A stretch of DNA of 64,000 bases. Origin: Parapedobacter sp035556095 (lineage in GTDB: Bacteria > Bacteroidota > Bacteroidia > Sphingobacteriales > Sphingobacteriaceae). The notes below the pieces were generated by a model. That model did no database searches and had not been told where the DNA came from. It saw only the letters and a program-made list of their open reading frames with translations. Every line of letters begins with the position of its first letter. Within the stretch, counting starts at the first letter, position 1. Position numbers and translations under genes: made by a program. The stretch is from contig NZ_DATMFT010000018.1 of assembly GCF_035556095.1 (NCBI RefSeq), forward strand, positions 124,001-188,000, written 5' to 3'. This document shows positions 37,878-46,861 of this stretch, piece by piece.

Positions 37878-39422
37878 ATGTCTACAATGAAAACTCCCGG
37901 GGTATATGTGGTCGAAAAGAGCGCATTCCCCAATTCGGTGGTCGAAGTGGCCACGGCGATACCTGCATTTGTCGGGTATACAGAAAAAGCAGCCAACGGA
38001 AACAAGACGTTGCTGAATAAGCCTACCCGGATTGCGTCAATGGCAGAATTCCAAGCGTTTTTCGGCGGCCCCTCCATGGCGGAGTTCAACTTGGAAGAGG
38101 CAGCGCAGGGTACGACGCCCGACCTGACCACGGGCGGCAAAGGATACCGGTTGACCCAAACCAAAAAGTACACCCTGTATTACAACATGGTGCTGTTTTT
38201 TGCCAACGGCGGTGGACAATGCTACATCGTGTCGGTGGGCGATTACCAAACCGACCTGAAAAAAGACAACTTCCAAAATGGCATTAATGCCCTAATTAGC
38301 GAGCCGGAGCCAACCATGGTTGTTGTGCCCGAAGGGGTAAACCTTCCTGCAGCGGATTGCTTCGATATCCAAAACGCGGTATTGAACCACTGTGGTTACG
38401 ACATGCGCTCACGGTTTGCCATCCTCGACGTGCCGCAGGCAGAAGCGGAAGAAGAAGCGGTGAAACGCTTCCGTGAGGGTGTTACCAGCGATTTCCTCGA
38501 TTTCGGGGCGGCATACTACCCGTGGTTGAACACCAGCATTGTGCAAGACGGCGACCTGTCGTTCCGCAACCTGGCAAACCCGGCGGCATTGCGTACGCTG
38601 CTGGAGGCTGAGATGCCGGAGGCGCGCCAATCGGACGAACTGAAGGCCATTTTTGACGTTATCCAAACGAAAGGTGCTGCAAAAGCAGGTAAGGCAGAGG
38701 CCAAAGAAGGCAAAGCGGAGGCTGATAAAGCCGAGACAGAGCCGGTAGCGCAGGGTACCCTGCCCGCAGTTACAGCACATAAAATCTTGTTCCAGGTGAG
38801 CAACGTGTATCAGGATGTGCTGCGATCAATGAAAAACCACCTGAACCTGCTCCCCCCTTCGGCTGCTATAGCCGGCGTGTACACACTGGTGGATAACACC
38901 AAAGGCGTATGGAAAGCACCGGCAAATGTGGGCGTGGTGGGCGTAACCAGTCCGACCGTCAATATTTCGCACGCGAAACAGGAAGACCTCAACGTACCGC
39001 TTAGCGGCAAAGCAATCAATGCCATCCGGGCATTCGTGGGTGAGGGAATCAAGGTATGGGGCGCGCGGACGCTCGACGGAAACTCGCTCGATTGGCGATA
39101 CATCAACGTGCGGCGCACCGTCATCATGCTCGAAGAATCCATCAAGAACGCCGCACGGGCATACGTATTTGAAGCCAATAATGCCAGTACGTGGGTAAGT
39201 GTAAGAAGCATGATTGCCAGTTTCCTCACCGGCATATGGAAGCGGGGTGGCCTGATGGGCGCATCGCCCGAGGAAGCCTTCAACGTGAGTGTGGGGCTGG
39301 GCGAAACCATGACACCCAACGATGTGCTCGAAGGAATCATGCGCATCACGGTCAATATCGCAGTGGTACGGCCGGCTGAATTTATCGAAATCACCTTCCA
39401 GCAACAGCTGCAGGAGGGGTAG
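37878..39422 (+). CDS. Contractile sheath protein
   Basis: 514 residues, a phage-tail-sheath family protein (Afp2-4/Pvc2-4, gp18-like). It starts 'MKTPGVYVVEKSAFPNSVVE' (after an initial MST), the typical sheath N-terminal arm, and has 'AIPAFVGYTEKA'. The C-terminal domain reads 'SGKAINAIRAFVGEGIKVWG', 'ARTLDGNSLDWRYINVRRTV', 'MLEESIKNAARAYVFEANN' and 'MTPNDVLEGIMRITVNIAVV', then 'PAEFIEITFQQQLQE'. The C-terminal beta strand joins neighbours in the contracted lattice. Residues 265-293 hold an unusual Lys/Ala/Glu-rich insert. Only one sheath gene is present, whereas Afp and PVC have three. Confidence 0.95.
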   Translation: MSTMKTPGVYVVEKSAFPNSVVEVATAIPAFVGYTEKAANGNKTLLNKPTRIASMAEFQAFFGGPSMAEFNLEEAAQGTTPDLTTGGKGYRLTQTKKYTLYYNMVLFFANGGGQCYIVSVGDYQTDLKKDNFQNGINALISEPEPTMVVVPEGVNLPAADCFDIQNAVLNHCGYDMRSRFAILDVPQAEAEEEAVKRFREGVTSDFLDFGAAYYPWLNTSIVQDGDLSFRNLANPAALRTLLEAEMPEARQSDELKAIFDVIQTKGAAKAGKAEAKEGKAEADKAETEPVAQGTLPAVTAHKILFQVSNVYQDVLRSMKNHLNLLPPSAAIAGVYTLVDNTKGVWKAPANVGVVGVTSPTVNISHAKQEDLNVPLSGKAINAIRAFVGEGIKVWGARTLDGNSLDWRYINVRRTVIMLEESIKNAARAYVFEANNASTWVSVRSMIASFLTGIWKRGGLMGASPEEAFNVSVGLGETMTPNDVLEGIMRITVNIAVVRPAEFIEITFQQQLQEG

Positions 39423-39473
39423 ATAGTCAATAGCTTTTTATTATAGCATTTTTAACACTGAGAAAAACATATT

Positions 39474-39923
39474 ATGGCAGGAGAAGCACAAGACAACGTA
39501 TGGCCGTTGCCGAAATTTTATTTCCAAGTGAAAATAGCGGATCAGGAAGTATCTTTCCAGGAAGTATCCGGTTTGGACATTGAAGCCCAGGTTATCGAAT
39601 ACCGCCATGGCAACAGCAAGGAATTTTCAACCATCAAGATGCCAGGCATCAAGAAATCGAGTAATGTGACGCTCAAGAAAGGAGTATTCAAGGGCGATAA
39701 CACCTTCTGGGATTGGTTCAATGCCATTAAGATGAATACCATCGAACGCAAGACCGTCGTCATCAATCTGCTCGATGAAGAAGGCAACCCCACGATGAGC
39801 TGGACCCTCAACAATGCATGGCCAACTAAAGTGACGGGCACCGACCTGAAATCGGACGGCAATGAAGTGGCCGTGGAAACTCTGGAAGTAGCTCACGAAG
39901 GCATTACCATCGCAAACGGATAG
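39474..39923 (+). CDS. Inner tube protein 1 (gp19/Afp1-like)
   Basis: 149 residues, usual for T4 gp19-like/Hcp-fold tube proteins. Visible family motifs: 'WPLPKFYFQVKIADQEVSFQ', 'EVSGLDIEAQVIEYRHG', 'IKMPGIKKSSNVTLKKGVFK', 'FWDWFNAI', and the C-terminal 'WTLNNAWPTKVTGTDLKSDG' with 'VAVETLEVAHEGI'. Hexamers stack to form the lumen through which cargo moves. It follows the sheath gene by 51 bp and precedes tube 2 by 4 bp. Confidence 0.95.
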   Translation: MAGEAQDNVWPLPKFYFQVKIADQEVSFQEVSGLDIEAQVIEYRHGNSKEFSTIKMPGIKKSSNVTLKKGVFKGDNTFWDWFNAIKMNTIERKTVVINLLDEEGNPTMSWTLNNAWPTKVTGTDLKSDGNEVAVETLEVAHEGITIANG

Positions 39924-39927
39924 GACC

Positions 39928-40404
39928 ATGGCGGTAGGCGACCCTTGGGCGCTGCCCGTGGCTTTCTATTTCCATGTGGAATTCCAAAACGGACCGGTTA
40001 CCGAATCCATTCCATTCCAATCGGTAACCGGTTTGGAAATGGAACTGGATGTGGATACGTGGCACGAGGGCGGCGCCAATGAGTTGGCCTATCACCTTCC
40101 TAAAAGCGTGAAAGCCGGCCGCTTGACCTTACGACGTGCGGTGTTGCCGAGAAAGTCCGGTGAGACCGGTGCTTCCTTGGTCGACTGGGTGGCGAAGGTC
40201 ATTAACGGCGACCGTAGTGAACGTATTCAGACCAGCGACGTACTGGTGCATCTGCTCGACGAAACAGGACAAACACTGCACCTCTGGCGCTGCCTGAATG
40301 CTTATCCGGTGAAATGGAGCACCGATAAACTGGATGCCCAAAAAAATGAGCTGGCCATAAGCGAATTGGTATTGGCGTATAGTATGATTAAACAGGAGAA
40401 ATAG
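39928..40404 (+). CDS. Inner tube protein 2 (gp19/Afp5-like)
   Basis: 158 residues, paralogous to tube 1: 'WALPVAFYFHVEFQNGPVTE', 'SIPFQSVTGLEMELDVD', 'YHLPKSVKAGRLTLRRAVLP', 'WRCLNAYPVKWSTDKLDAQK', 'NELAISELVLAYSMI'. It keeps the same order of strands but is shifted in the middle, with an insert around 'RKSGETGASLVDWVAKVING'. In Afp and PVC the second tube protein forms the first ring above the spike, so this one probably adapts tube to baseplate. It is followed after 2 bp by the DUF5908 gene. Confidence 0.92.
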   Translation: MAVGDPWALPVAFYFHVEFQNGPVTESIPFQSVTGLEMELDVDTWHEGGANELAYHLPKSVKAGRLTLRRAVLPRKSGETGASLVDWVAKVINGDRSERIQTSDVLVHLLDETGQTLHLWRCLNAYPVKWSTDKLDAQKNELAISELVLAYSMIKQEK

Positions 40405-40406
40405 GT

Positions 40407-40568
40407 ATGCCCATTATCATTAAAGAAATTGTGGTAAAAACAACGGTGGAGCGTAAACAGACCTCGTCCGAGACGTCAACCGAGTGGATGAAACAAATAC
40501 GGGAAGCGGTGGCGAAAGAGCTATCGCGACAGCGGTTGAAACACGAAAAATGGAGATGGGAGCGATGA
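40407..40568 (+). CDS. DUF5908-like small protein
   Basis: 53 residues, 'MPIIIKEIVVKTTVERKQTS' then a charged helix ending 'HEKWRWER'. The 'MPIxIxEIxIxxxV' start followed by a basic helix fits DUF5908, short proteins found beside tube and LysM genes of injection systems. Its role is unknown; a small structural plug or assembly factor is possible. It sits 2 bp after tube 2 and one base before the LysM gene. Confidence 0.75.
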   Translation: MPIIIKEIVVKTTVERKQTSSETSTEWMKQIREAVAKELSRQRLKHEKWRWER

Positions 40569-40569
40569 T

Positions 40570-41229
40570 ATGGGTGAGTTGACCAAATTGGCTGTGGAAG
40601 CGTTTGCCGACCAGCTGTATAAGAAACCAACGGGAAAATCGTTTTCCGTGCAGGTAAACCCCAACCAGATCGACCTGAAAAAGGGGCTGAAGATGGAAGA
40701 GGCCAACCCGATCAATGTGCAGCAACAGTCGATGGGCTACCTGAGCCATGTAGCAGAAACGCTATCGTTTGATACCATCATAGACGCTACCGGAGCTGTT
40801 CCAGGGGCACGGGATATCCAACAAGAAATCCGGCGCATCGAGGAAGTCATCTATTTAATCAACGGCGAAATCCACCAGCCCAATTTCCTGGTGGTGAGTT
40901 GGGGAACGTTTGTGTTTAAAGGTATGCTCGACTCGCTCGGGTATCAATACACCTTGTTCGCTCCAGATGGGAATCCGTTGCGGGTGAAGGTGAGCTTTTC
41001 CTTCAAGGCCGTGGCCGATCCAAAAGAAGCCGCAAAAAAGGCCGGGCTGGAATCGCCCGACCTGTCCAGGGTGGTCGAACTCAAAACGGGCGAAACCATC
41101 GCCTCATGGTGCCAGGAAATCTACGGGGACATGTCGTACAGCATGGATGTGGCGGCAGTTAACGGCCTCCCAAGCATACGGCATGTCGAACCGGGCACAA
41201 GGGTGCTCTTTCCCCCATTGGTACGCTGA
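40570..41229 (+). CDS. LysM-type tube/spike adaptor (Afp7/Pvc7-like)
   Basis: 219 residues. The N-terminal 160 residues match the contractile injection system tube-like domain (gp53/gp54-type): 'KKPTGKSFSVQVNPNQIDLK' and 'AETLSFDTIIDATGAV' with 'FKGMLDSLGYQYTLFAPDGN'. The C-terminal 50 residues are a LysM-like motif, 'TGETIASWCQEIYGDMSYSM' and 'VEPGTRVLFPPLVR'. In Afp/PVC this protein sits between the first tube ring and the spike in the baseplate core. It overlaps the next gene by one base. Confidence 0.9.
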   Translation: MGELTKLAVEAFADQLYKKPTGKSFSVQVNPNQIDLKKGLKMEEANPINVQQQSMGYLSHVAETLSFDTIIDATGAVPGARDIQQEIRRIEEVIYLINGEIHQPNFLVVSWGTFVFKGMLDSLGYQYTLFAPDGNPLRVKVSFSFKAVADPKEAAKKAGLESPDLSRVVELKTGETIASWCQEIYGDMSYSMDVAAVNGLPSIRHVEPGTRVLFPPLVR

Positions 41230-43001
41230 TGGCTCGTTCTCCGGCATATAACAAGGATGGCGTATTGCGCGTTACCGTGTATGTTGAAGGTGAACCGATG
41301 CCCGCAGATTACCAGTTGGTGGCATTGGATGTTCATAACGCAGTCAATCGGATAGGAAAAGCAGCGCTGGTATTGCATGTGCGCGATACCGAATGGGGGC
41401 AGATTTCCGTGGCAGACGGGCCTGTGTTCGAGCCGGGGAAGGCGATAGCCGTTTCCGCGGGGTACGGCGACGACGAGGATTCGATTTTTGAAGGGATGGT
41501 TACGGCCCTCCAATTGAATGTAGACGGTACCGAAGGCATCAAGCTCGCCGTGGAATGCCGTGACCTTGCTTACCCAATGACGCAGGGTAACCGGCAGGAT
41601 TGCTACGAAGACATGTCTGACGGCGATATTATTGAACAGGTCATCGGCAACTACAAACTCGAGGCCAACGTGGCGTCTGGCACTGTCGTCCACGAGCGGG
41701 TGGTTCAGTATTTCCAGAACGACTGGGATTTTATTCGCCGCTGCGCAGATGCACAGGGCTGGGTGCTGATTACCAACGGAACGTCCATTTCCGTTAAGCC
41801 TCCCGACGTAGCGGGTGCGCCGGCGCTGGTGGTAACCTATGGCGTGGATATGGTAGCTTTCGATGCCGAGTGGACGGCAATGGACCAGTCAGCGGATGTG
41901 GTGGTAAGGGCTTGGGACCCGGTCAACCAATCGGTGTTGAGCGTCTCGGCCGAATCGGCGACGTTGAACGACCAGGGAGATATGGATATCGCCAAGTTGG
42001 AGGCTGTTGCCGGTCAGGCGGTTCATACCGTTGCGGCGCAGGTGGCTGATGAGCAGCGGATGCAACAAGAAGCCGACGCCCGGAAGCTGCGTCAGGGACT
42101 TGCCCGCATCCGGGGTACATGCACCTTTGTCGGTTCGGCACACATCCAACCGGGGCAGCTGTTAGAACTGGCAGGTATGGGCATGAAATTCAATGGCAAC
42201 GGGTACGTGGGCGGCGTGTGGCATACGGTAAACAACGATGGATGGCTTACACAGGTAACGTTGGGACTCCCGCAGGATGAGAACGTGGCTAGCGGCCGAT
42301 TTTCGATGTCCGATATGGAGGGAGTTGCCGGATTACATGTCGGCGTGGTGGTTAAGCTAGTCGACGACCCGAAAAATGAATTCCGGGTAGCCATCCAGTT
42401 GCCGATGATCGACCAACCGGCAAAACAGGTGTGGGCGCGGCTGGCCGGAAGCTGGGCAGGAAATGGTTACGGAGCATTGAACGTACCCGATGTGGGTGAC
42501 GAAGTGGTGGTGGGCTTCCAGCATGGCGACCCATCACACCCCATTATACTGGGGAGCTTGTATAGTAGCAAGCGCGTGCGCCCCGAAGAGCTAAAGCAGG
42601 AAAATGACATCCACGGCATCAAAACCAAGTCGGGCATCACGGTTACGCTAGATGACGACCAGTGTGCCGTTAATGTAGCTACCCCCGGAGGAATTACCAT
42701 CCGGGCAAGTGATAAAGATAAATCGGTGTCGGTTGCCGACATGAACGGCAATAAACTTTCGCTCTCCGATGGCGGCATCCGGTTGGATGCGCAAAAAGAT
42801 ATCCAGATTGCCACGAAAGGAAACATCACGATGGAAGCACAAGGACAATTGCAGCTGAAAGGAACCGCTGGCGCTGCCCTTTCCGGTTCCAATGTAGCGA
42901 TAAAGGCAGATACATCAGCTACGGTAAAAGGGAACGCCAGCGCTGAACTATCCGCAGCGGGGCAGACCGTGGTAAAGGGAGCGATGGTTATGATCAATTA
43001 A
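41229..43001 (+). CDS. VgrG-like central spike protein (Afp8/Pvc8-like)
   Basis: 590 residues. Residues about 10-340 form the gp27-like hub ('AVNRIGKAALVLHVRDTEWG', 'FEGMVTALQLNVDGTEGIKL', 'VVQYFQNDWDFIRRCADAQG'). Residues about 370-450 form a gp5-like OB fold ('VVKLVDDPKNEFRVAIQLPM', 'WAGNGYGALNVPDVGDEVVV', 'FQHGDPSHPIILGSLYS'). Residues about 465-590 are a regular beta-helix stem ('GITIRASDKDKSVSVADMNG', 'IQIATKGNITMEAQGQLQLK'). No C-terminal effector extension is present. It ends one base before the PAAR gene, the expected order. Confidence 0.95.
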   Translation: MARSPAYNKDGVLRVTVYVEGEPMPADYQLVALDVHNAVNRIGKAALVLHVRDTEWGQISVADGPVFEPGKAIAVSAGYGDDEDSIFEGMVTALQLNVDGTEGIKLAVECRDLAYPMTQGNRQDCYEDMSDGDIIEQVIGNYKLEANVASGTVVHERVVQYFQNDWDFIRRCADAQGWVLITNGTSISVKPPDVAGAPALVVTYGVDMVAFDAEWTAMDQSADVVVRAWDPVNQSVLSVSAESATLNDQGDMDIAKLEAVAGQAVHTVAAQVADEQRMQQEADARKLRQGLARIRGTCTFVGSAHIQPGQLLELAGMGMKFNGNGYVGGVWHTVNNDGWLTQVTLGLPQDENVASGRFSMSDMEGVAGLHVGVVVKLVDDPKNEFRVAIQLPMIDQPAKQVWARLAGSWAGNGYGALNVPDVGDEVVVGFQHGDPSHPIILGSLYSSKRVRPEELKQENDIHGIKTKSGITVTLDDDQCAVNVATPGGITIRASDKDKSVSVADMNGNKLSLSDGGIRLDAQKDIQIATKGNITMEAQGQLQLKGTAGAALSGSNVAIKADTSATVKGNASAELSAAGQTVVKGAMVMIN

Positions 43002-43002
43002 T

Positions 43003-43302
43003 ATGGCGTTAGCAGCACGTATAACGGATATGCACAGTTGCCCGATGGTGACACCGGGTGTACCGCCCGTACCGCATGTCGGCGGGCCCATTGTGGGCCC
43101 CGGTGTACCGACGGTATTAATTGGCAACCTTCCGGCGGCCGTTGTTGGCGATATGTGTACCTGTGTGGGCCCACCCGATACGATCGTGAAAGGATCGGCT
43201 ACCGTCATGATCGGCGGCCGGCCAGCGGTCCGGCAGGGCGACACGTGTGCCCATGGGGGTGCCGTTATTGTGGGGCTACCCACCGTCATCATAGGAGGTT
43301 AG
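43003..43302 (+). CDS. PAAR-repeat spike tip protein
   Basis: 99 residues, a compact single PAAR domain without toxin extension: 'ARITDMHSCPMVTPGVPPVP', 'HVGGPIVGPGVPTVLIGNLP', 'AAVVGDMCTCVGPP', 'KGSATVMIGGRPAVRQGDTC', then 'AHGGAVIVGLPTVIIGG'. Cys and His residues at the start and around 'DTCAHGG' are the expected metal ligands of the sharpened tip. It follows VgrG by one base and precedes gp25 by two bases. Confidence 0.95.
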   Translation: MALAARITDMHSCPMVTPGVPPVPHVGGPIVGPGVPTVLIGNLPAAVVGDMCTCVGPPDTIVKGSATVMIGGRPAVRQGDTCAHGGAVIVGLPTVIIGG

Positions 43303-43304
43303 TA

Positions 43305-43721
43305 ATGGAAGATAAAAAGCCATATCTGGGAAGCGGATGGGCCTTCCCCCCACGATTTATCCACAACCGGTGGGAAACGGGCGTGGAAATGGTGTCCGGC
43401 GAAGCCGACATCCGGCAGAGCTTACATATCCTGTTTGCCACACCGGTGGGGCAGCGGGTATACCGGTGGGAATACGGCCATGTACTGGACCGATGGGTGT
43501 TCCATGGCATGGATCTGACAACGCGATCGCTGATGGAAGACAGCATCCGGCAAGCCGTGTTGAACCACGAGCCCCGGATTACATTGGAAGAGGTCGTCAT
43601 CGCCTTACTAGACGAGGCGGAAAACCACGTCTCCATTGCGCTGCATTACGTGGTAAAAAAAACCAACAGCCGAAGCAATTTCGTATTTCCATTTTACTTG
43701 AAAGAAAGAACGATTAAGTGA
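43305..43721 (+). CDS. gp25-like baseplate wedge protein (Afp9/Pvc9-like)
   Basis: 138 residues from the ATG at 43305. Family motifs: 'GWAFPPRF', 'IRQSLHILFATPVGQRVYRW' (gp25/lysozyme-like 'LxTxPGER' region), 'EYGHVLDRWVFHGMD', and the final strands 'HEPRITLEEVVIALLDEAEN' with 'SIALHYVVKKTNSRSNFVFP'. It is a baseplate component that meets the first sheath ring. It overlaps the next gene by four bases (GTGA), so the J-like protein is translationally coupled. Confidence 0.92.
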   Translation: MEDKKPYLGSGWAFPPRFIHNRWETGVEMVSGEADIRQSLHILFATPVGQRVYRWEYGHVLDRWVFHGMDLTTRSLMEDSIRQAVLNHEPRITLEEVVIALLDEAENHVSIALHYVVKKTNSRSNFVFPFYLKERTIK

Positions 43722-46700
43722 GCAACGGAAATTATCAGGGATCTCGACAACAGGATAGGCAGGCCTGGGAAGCGCTTATCGGTTTATTTCAACCGGTACA
43801 GGCAGACGAACGGGCGCTGCTCGACCGGCTGTTGGCGTTTGCCTCATTCCTGAAATACACCGACCACGATACCCAACAGCAGCAACCCGTATATTTCGAC
43901 CAATTGCTGGATGGTTTACGGAAACTTGCCGCGGACGATGCCCTGAGCGACTTTTCGCCAAACGGCAATATGGAGCCCTCGCAGGCGCTTATCTATGCCA
44001 CGCTGCAACGTTTACACAGCTTACTCAACAATTTCAACGGGCGCTGGAGCGCATTCCCCGCTTGGTATGCGGACCGCGTACTGCATGTGAACACATTGCC
44101 CGCAACACCGGACCATACGTATGTCCAATTCATCAAACAAGTACCGGGTCCGCTGGTCGTTCCGAAGGAAACCCGGATAACCGGTTCAAGCCGTAAGCAC
44201 GGGGGGGTGGCATTCCACACCCTAGAGCCAACGCAGTTGAGCGACATCGCGTTGAAGCGGATGTTCAAGGTGTATTTGAACAGCGAGCGAAACGTCTTTC
44301 CGGCCAATGTACTTAAAGCACCCACAGCTTTGATGGTGGCCGATCTGACACATCGTAATGCGGAATCTTCGACATACGGTAAAACAGCTACCGTCGAAGT
44401 GAAGCATCCCGTGGGTCTGCAGGTGGAATCGCCGGCATTGCTACTGCGTGAAGGATTGCGCCATGTTGATATGACCTTCGAGTCGGAAAAAGTCGTGGGC
44501 AATCGAAACCCTTGGGGACATGACGGTTGGCTGATGCACGTGCTCACCAAAAATATGGGTTCGGACAACGAACGCAACGCGCTGGCAAGAAAACTGGACC
44601 TAGAAAAGGTTTTTGGCTATATTTTCTACCTCGAGATCAGCACCGCCGACGGGTGGACACCGGTGGCGACTTACGTCTTGGAGCGCCACCCTGACCAGCT
44701 AGCGTTTGTTATCAAATTTGACCTTCCGGAGGATTTCTCGGAGACGATACCGTGTACGCACGAATTACATGGGCAAGACACCCATCATCCGGCACTGAAA
44801 ATTTTGCTTAACCGAAACGCATGGCTATATCCATTGATCTGGTTGGAACAGTTCCACCTGGCCAAGATTACCATCCAAACCCGGGTAGAAGGCATCACCA
44901 ACCTGCAGCTGTATAATGAGCTCGGCCGGGTGGATAATGCCGTATCTTTCTCACCCTTTGGGCTAACCAACGAAAAGGGCGCCTGGTTTGCCGTTGGCAA
45001 CTACGAGATGGCTGTGAAGAATACACAAGCTATCGGCTTGTCCATCACGTGGCAGCAGTTGCCCACCGATAGCGGGGGGCTATCCGCATATTATAAAGGG
45101 TACAAATTACCCATAGACAACCTTTCCTTCCAACTGCAAGCCCGATACCTGGCGGATTACCGCTGGCGGACCATCCCTACACAACACCCGATTTACCTGT
45201 TTATGGGCACTGACAAAACCGGGCGTCCCACGCCACTTCCCACCGGCCGGTTGGCGACAGAAACGCACCTGAACGGCATACCGGTAGCCGATATGCTGCC
45301 CGTGGAGGTGCCCGAAAGTGAATACCACTATGGTACACGATCCAAGCGGGGGTTTATCAGTTTTGTGCTCGATAAACCCGACATGGGATTCGGAAACCGG
45401 CGATACCGCCAGCTGTTTACTGAAAACATGATTAAAAACGTGGCGAAGCGAAAGAAAGTGGATGCACTCAATCCCCCCATTTCGCCGCTGGTAGAGCGCA
45501 TGCTGTTATCCTACACGGCAAAAGATGAAATCAACCTGTCGCACGCGGGATCGGCGGGTAAAGGGGTGCTGCGGCACATCTATCCTTTCGGCGCCAAACA
45601 GGTGTTTCCACGCAAAGACAACGAACCTGTTGCCTTTGTATACAATGTGCCCAACGCATTTAACCTCATGTTGGAAATAGACCACGTGCGGGCACACTCC
45701 GAACTCCAGCTGTTTATCGATCTCGTGCCCGAACAGAAGAACGTCGGTTTGCTGGAACTGCCCGAGGTGGCCTGGTACTGGGGGAATGGTTACCACTGGG
45801 AACCGTTGCCAATCGGTGTAGTACGTACCAATACCACACGCAACTTCCTGGTCAACGGGTTGGTCGTGCTTCGTTTTGAAGATATTCCCGACGAGCGGGT
45901 ACGCGATGACCAGGGGCGGGTATGGCTATGTGTCTCCGTGGTTAAGAATCCGCAAAGCATGCCGTTGTTGAAACGGATTGTATCGAATGTAACGTTGGTA
46001 CGGCGTGATTCGTCGGCGATGGATACGACATTGCCCGACGGTTTCCAGCTAACGAACTGCCGCGTGCCCGGTATTTCCGGTGTACGGCAGGTGGTCCCCT
46101 TTTTCGGACGTACCGATAGGGAAACCGACAGCGATAAGCTAACGCGGGTTGCCGAACATATTGCGCATCGGGGAAAAGCAGTGACACCCCGTGATTTCGA
46201 ACGGTTGGTACTACAGCATTTTGCAGACATTGCAGCGGTGTGTTGCCTCGATAGTTACGACATCACGGCCAATGATGGCAACGGTGCCACCCGGCCCGGG
46301 GTAATCACCCTGGTCGTGTTTCCAAAACGGTATAGCGCAACCACGGGCACCTATCCCTATTGTGTGGCTAACCGGCTGTTGGACATTTACCAACTCTTGG
46401 TCCCGCGCATGCCGCAAGGAGTAGTAAGGGTTGACGTGATTAATCCGGTATACGAGGAAATCATCGTGCGGGCACGGGTGGTAGTTACGCCCGGCGCCGA
46501 CGAGGCACTGGTACATGAGGAAATCAAGAAACAGATCAATGCCGTTATCGCACCCTGGAAGGAAACCGACCAGGTTCCAGACCTGGGGCACACGTTTCGG
46601 CTTAGCCAACTGGACGCCGCCATGCGTATCGCCTATGTGAAAGACATCGTATTTACCGTGTTCCAGCTGATTCGCGGAGGCACGAGCGACTACCGCCTCA

Positions 46701-46861
46701 AACGGTACGATAAACCAACGCAGGAGGTACGGCCATCCATGCGCCATGCCGTGCTTACCACCGCGCAGCGGCACGTAATCGGCCATGAATTGAATCCGCA
46801 TTTTGGTATTGACGAAATGAGTATTGACCACAATTTTGTAATCTATGGCGAGGAGGAATAG
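43718..46861 (+). CDS. Baseplate J-like wedge protein (Afp11/Pvc11-like)
   Basis: 1047 residues, starting at a GTG that overlaps the gp25 stop. The N-terminal 100 residues are helical ('DERALLDRLLAFASFLKYTD'). A large insert of mixed strands spans about 100-740. The C-terminal third carries the baseplate J signature: 'ERLVLQHFADIAAVCCLDSY', 'GVITLVVFPKRYS', 'YQLLVPRMPQGVVRVDVINP', 'YEEIIVRARVVVTPGADEAL', 'PDLGHTFRLSQLDAAMRIAY'. This protein builds the wedge that clamps spike hub and fibres. It is the longest baseplate gene here and overlaps the fibre-like gene by 17 bases. Confidence 0.9.
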   Translation: MSNGNYQGSRQQDRQAWEALIGLFQPVQADERALLDRLLAFASFLKYTDHDTQQQQPVYFDQLLDGLRKLAADDALSDFSPNGNMEPSQALIYATLQRLHSLLNNFNGRWSAFPAWYADRVLHVNTLPATPDHTYVQFIKQVPGPLVVPKETRITGSSRKHGGVAFHTLEPTQLSDIALKRMFKVYLNSERNVFPANVLKAPTALMVADLTHRNAESSTYGKTATVEVKHPVGLQVESPALLLREGLRHVDMTFESEKVVGNRNPWGHDGWLMHVLTKNMGSDNERNALARKLDLEKVFGYIFYLEISTADGWTPVATYVLERHPDQLAFVIKFDLPEDFSETIPCTHELHGQDTHHPALKILLNRNAWLYPLIWLEQFHLAKITIQTRVEGITNLQLYNELGRVDNAVSFSPFGLTNEKGAWFAVGNYEMAVKNTQAIGLSITWQQLPTDSGGLSAYYKGYKLPIDNLSFQLQARYLADYRWRTIPTQHPIYLFMGTDKTGRPTPLPTGRLATETHLNGIPVADMLPVEVPESEYHYGTRSKRGFISFVLDKPDMGFGNRRYRQLFTENMIKNVAKRKKVDALNPPISPLVERMLLSYTAKDEINLSHAGSAGKGVLRHIYPFGAKQVFPRKDNEPVAFVYNVPNAFNLMLEIDHVRAHSELQLFIDLVPEQKNVGLLELPEVAWYWGNGYHWEPLPIGVVRTNTTRNFLVNGLVVLRFEDIPDERVRDDQGRVWLCVSVVKNPQSMPLLKRIVSNVTLVRRDSSAMDTTLPDGFQLTNCRVPGISGVRQVVPFFGRTDRETDSDKLTRVAEHIAHRGKAVTPRDFERLVLQHFADIAAVCCLDSYDITANDGNGATRPGVITLVVFPKRYSATTGTYPYCVANRLLDIYQLLVPRMPQGVVRVDVINPVYEEIIVRARVVVTPGADEALVHEEIKKQINAVIAPWKETDQVPDLGHTFRLSQLDAAMRIAYVKDIVFTVFQLIRGGTSDYRLKRYDKPTQEVRPSMRHAVLTTAQRHVIGHELNPHFGIDEMSIDHNFVIYGEEE

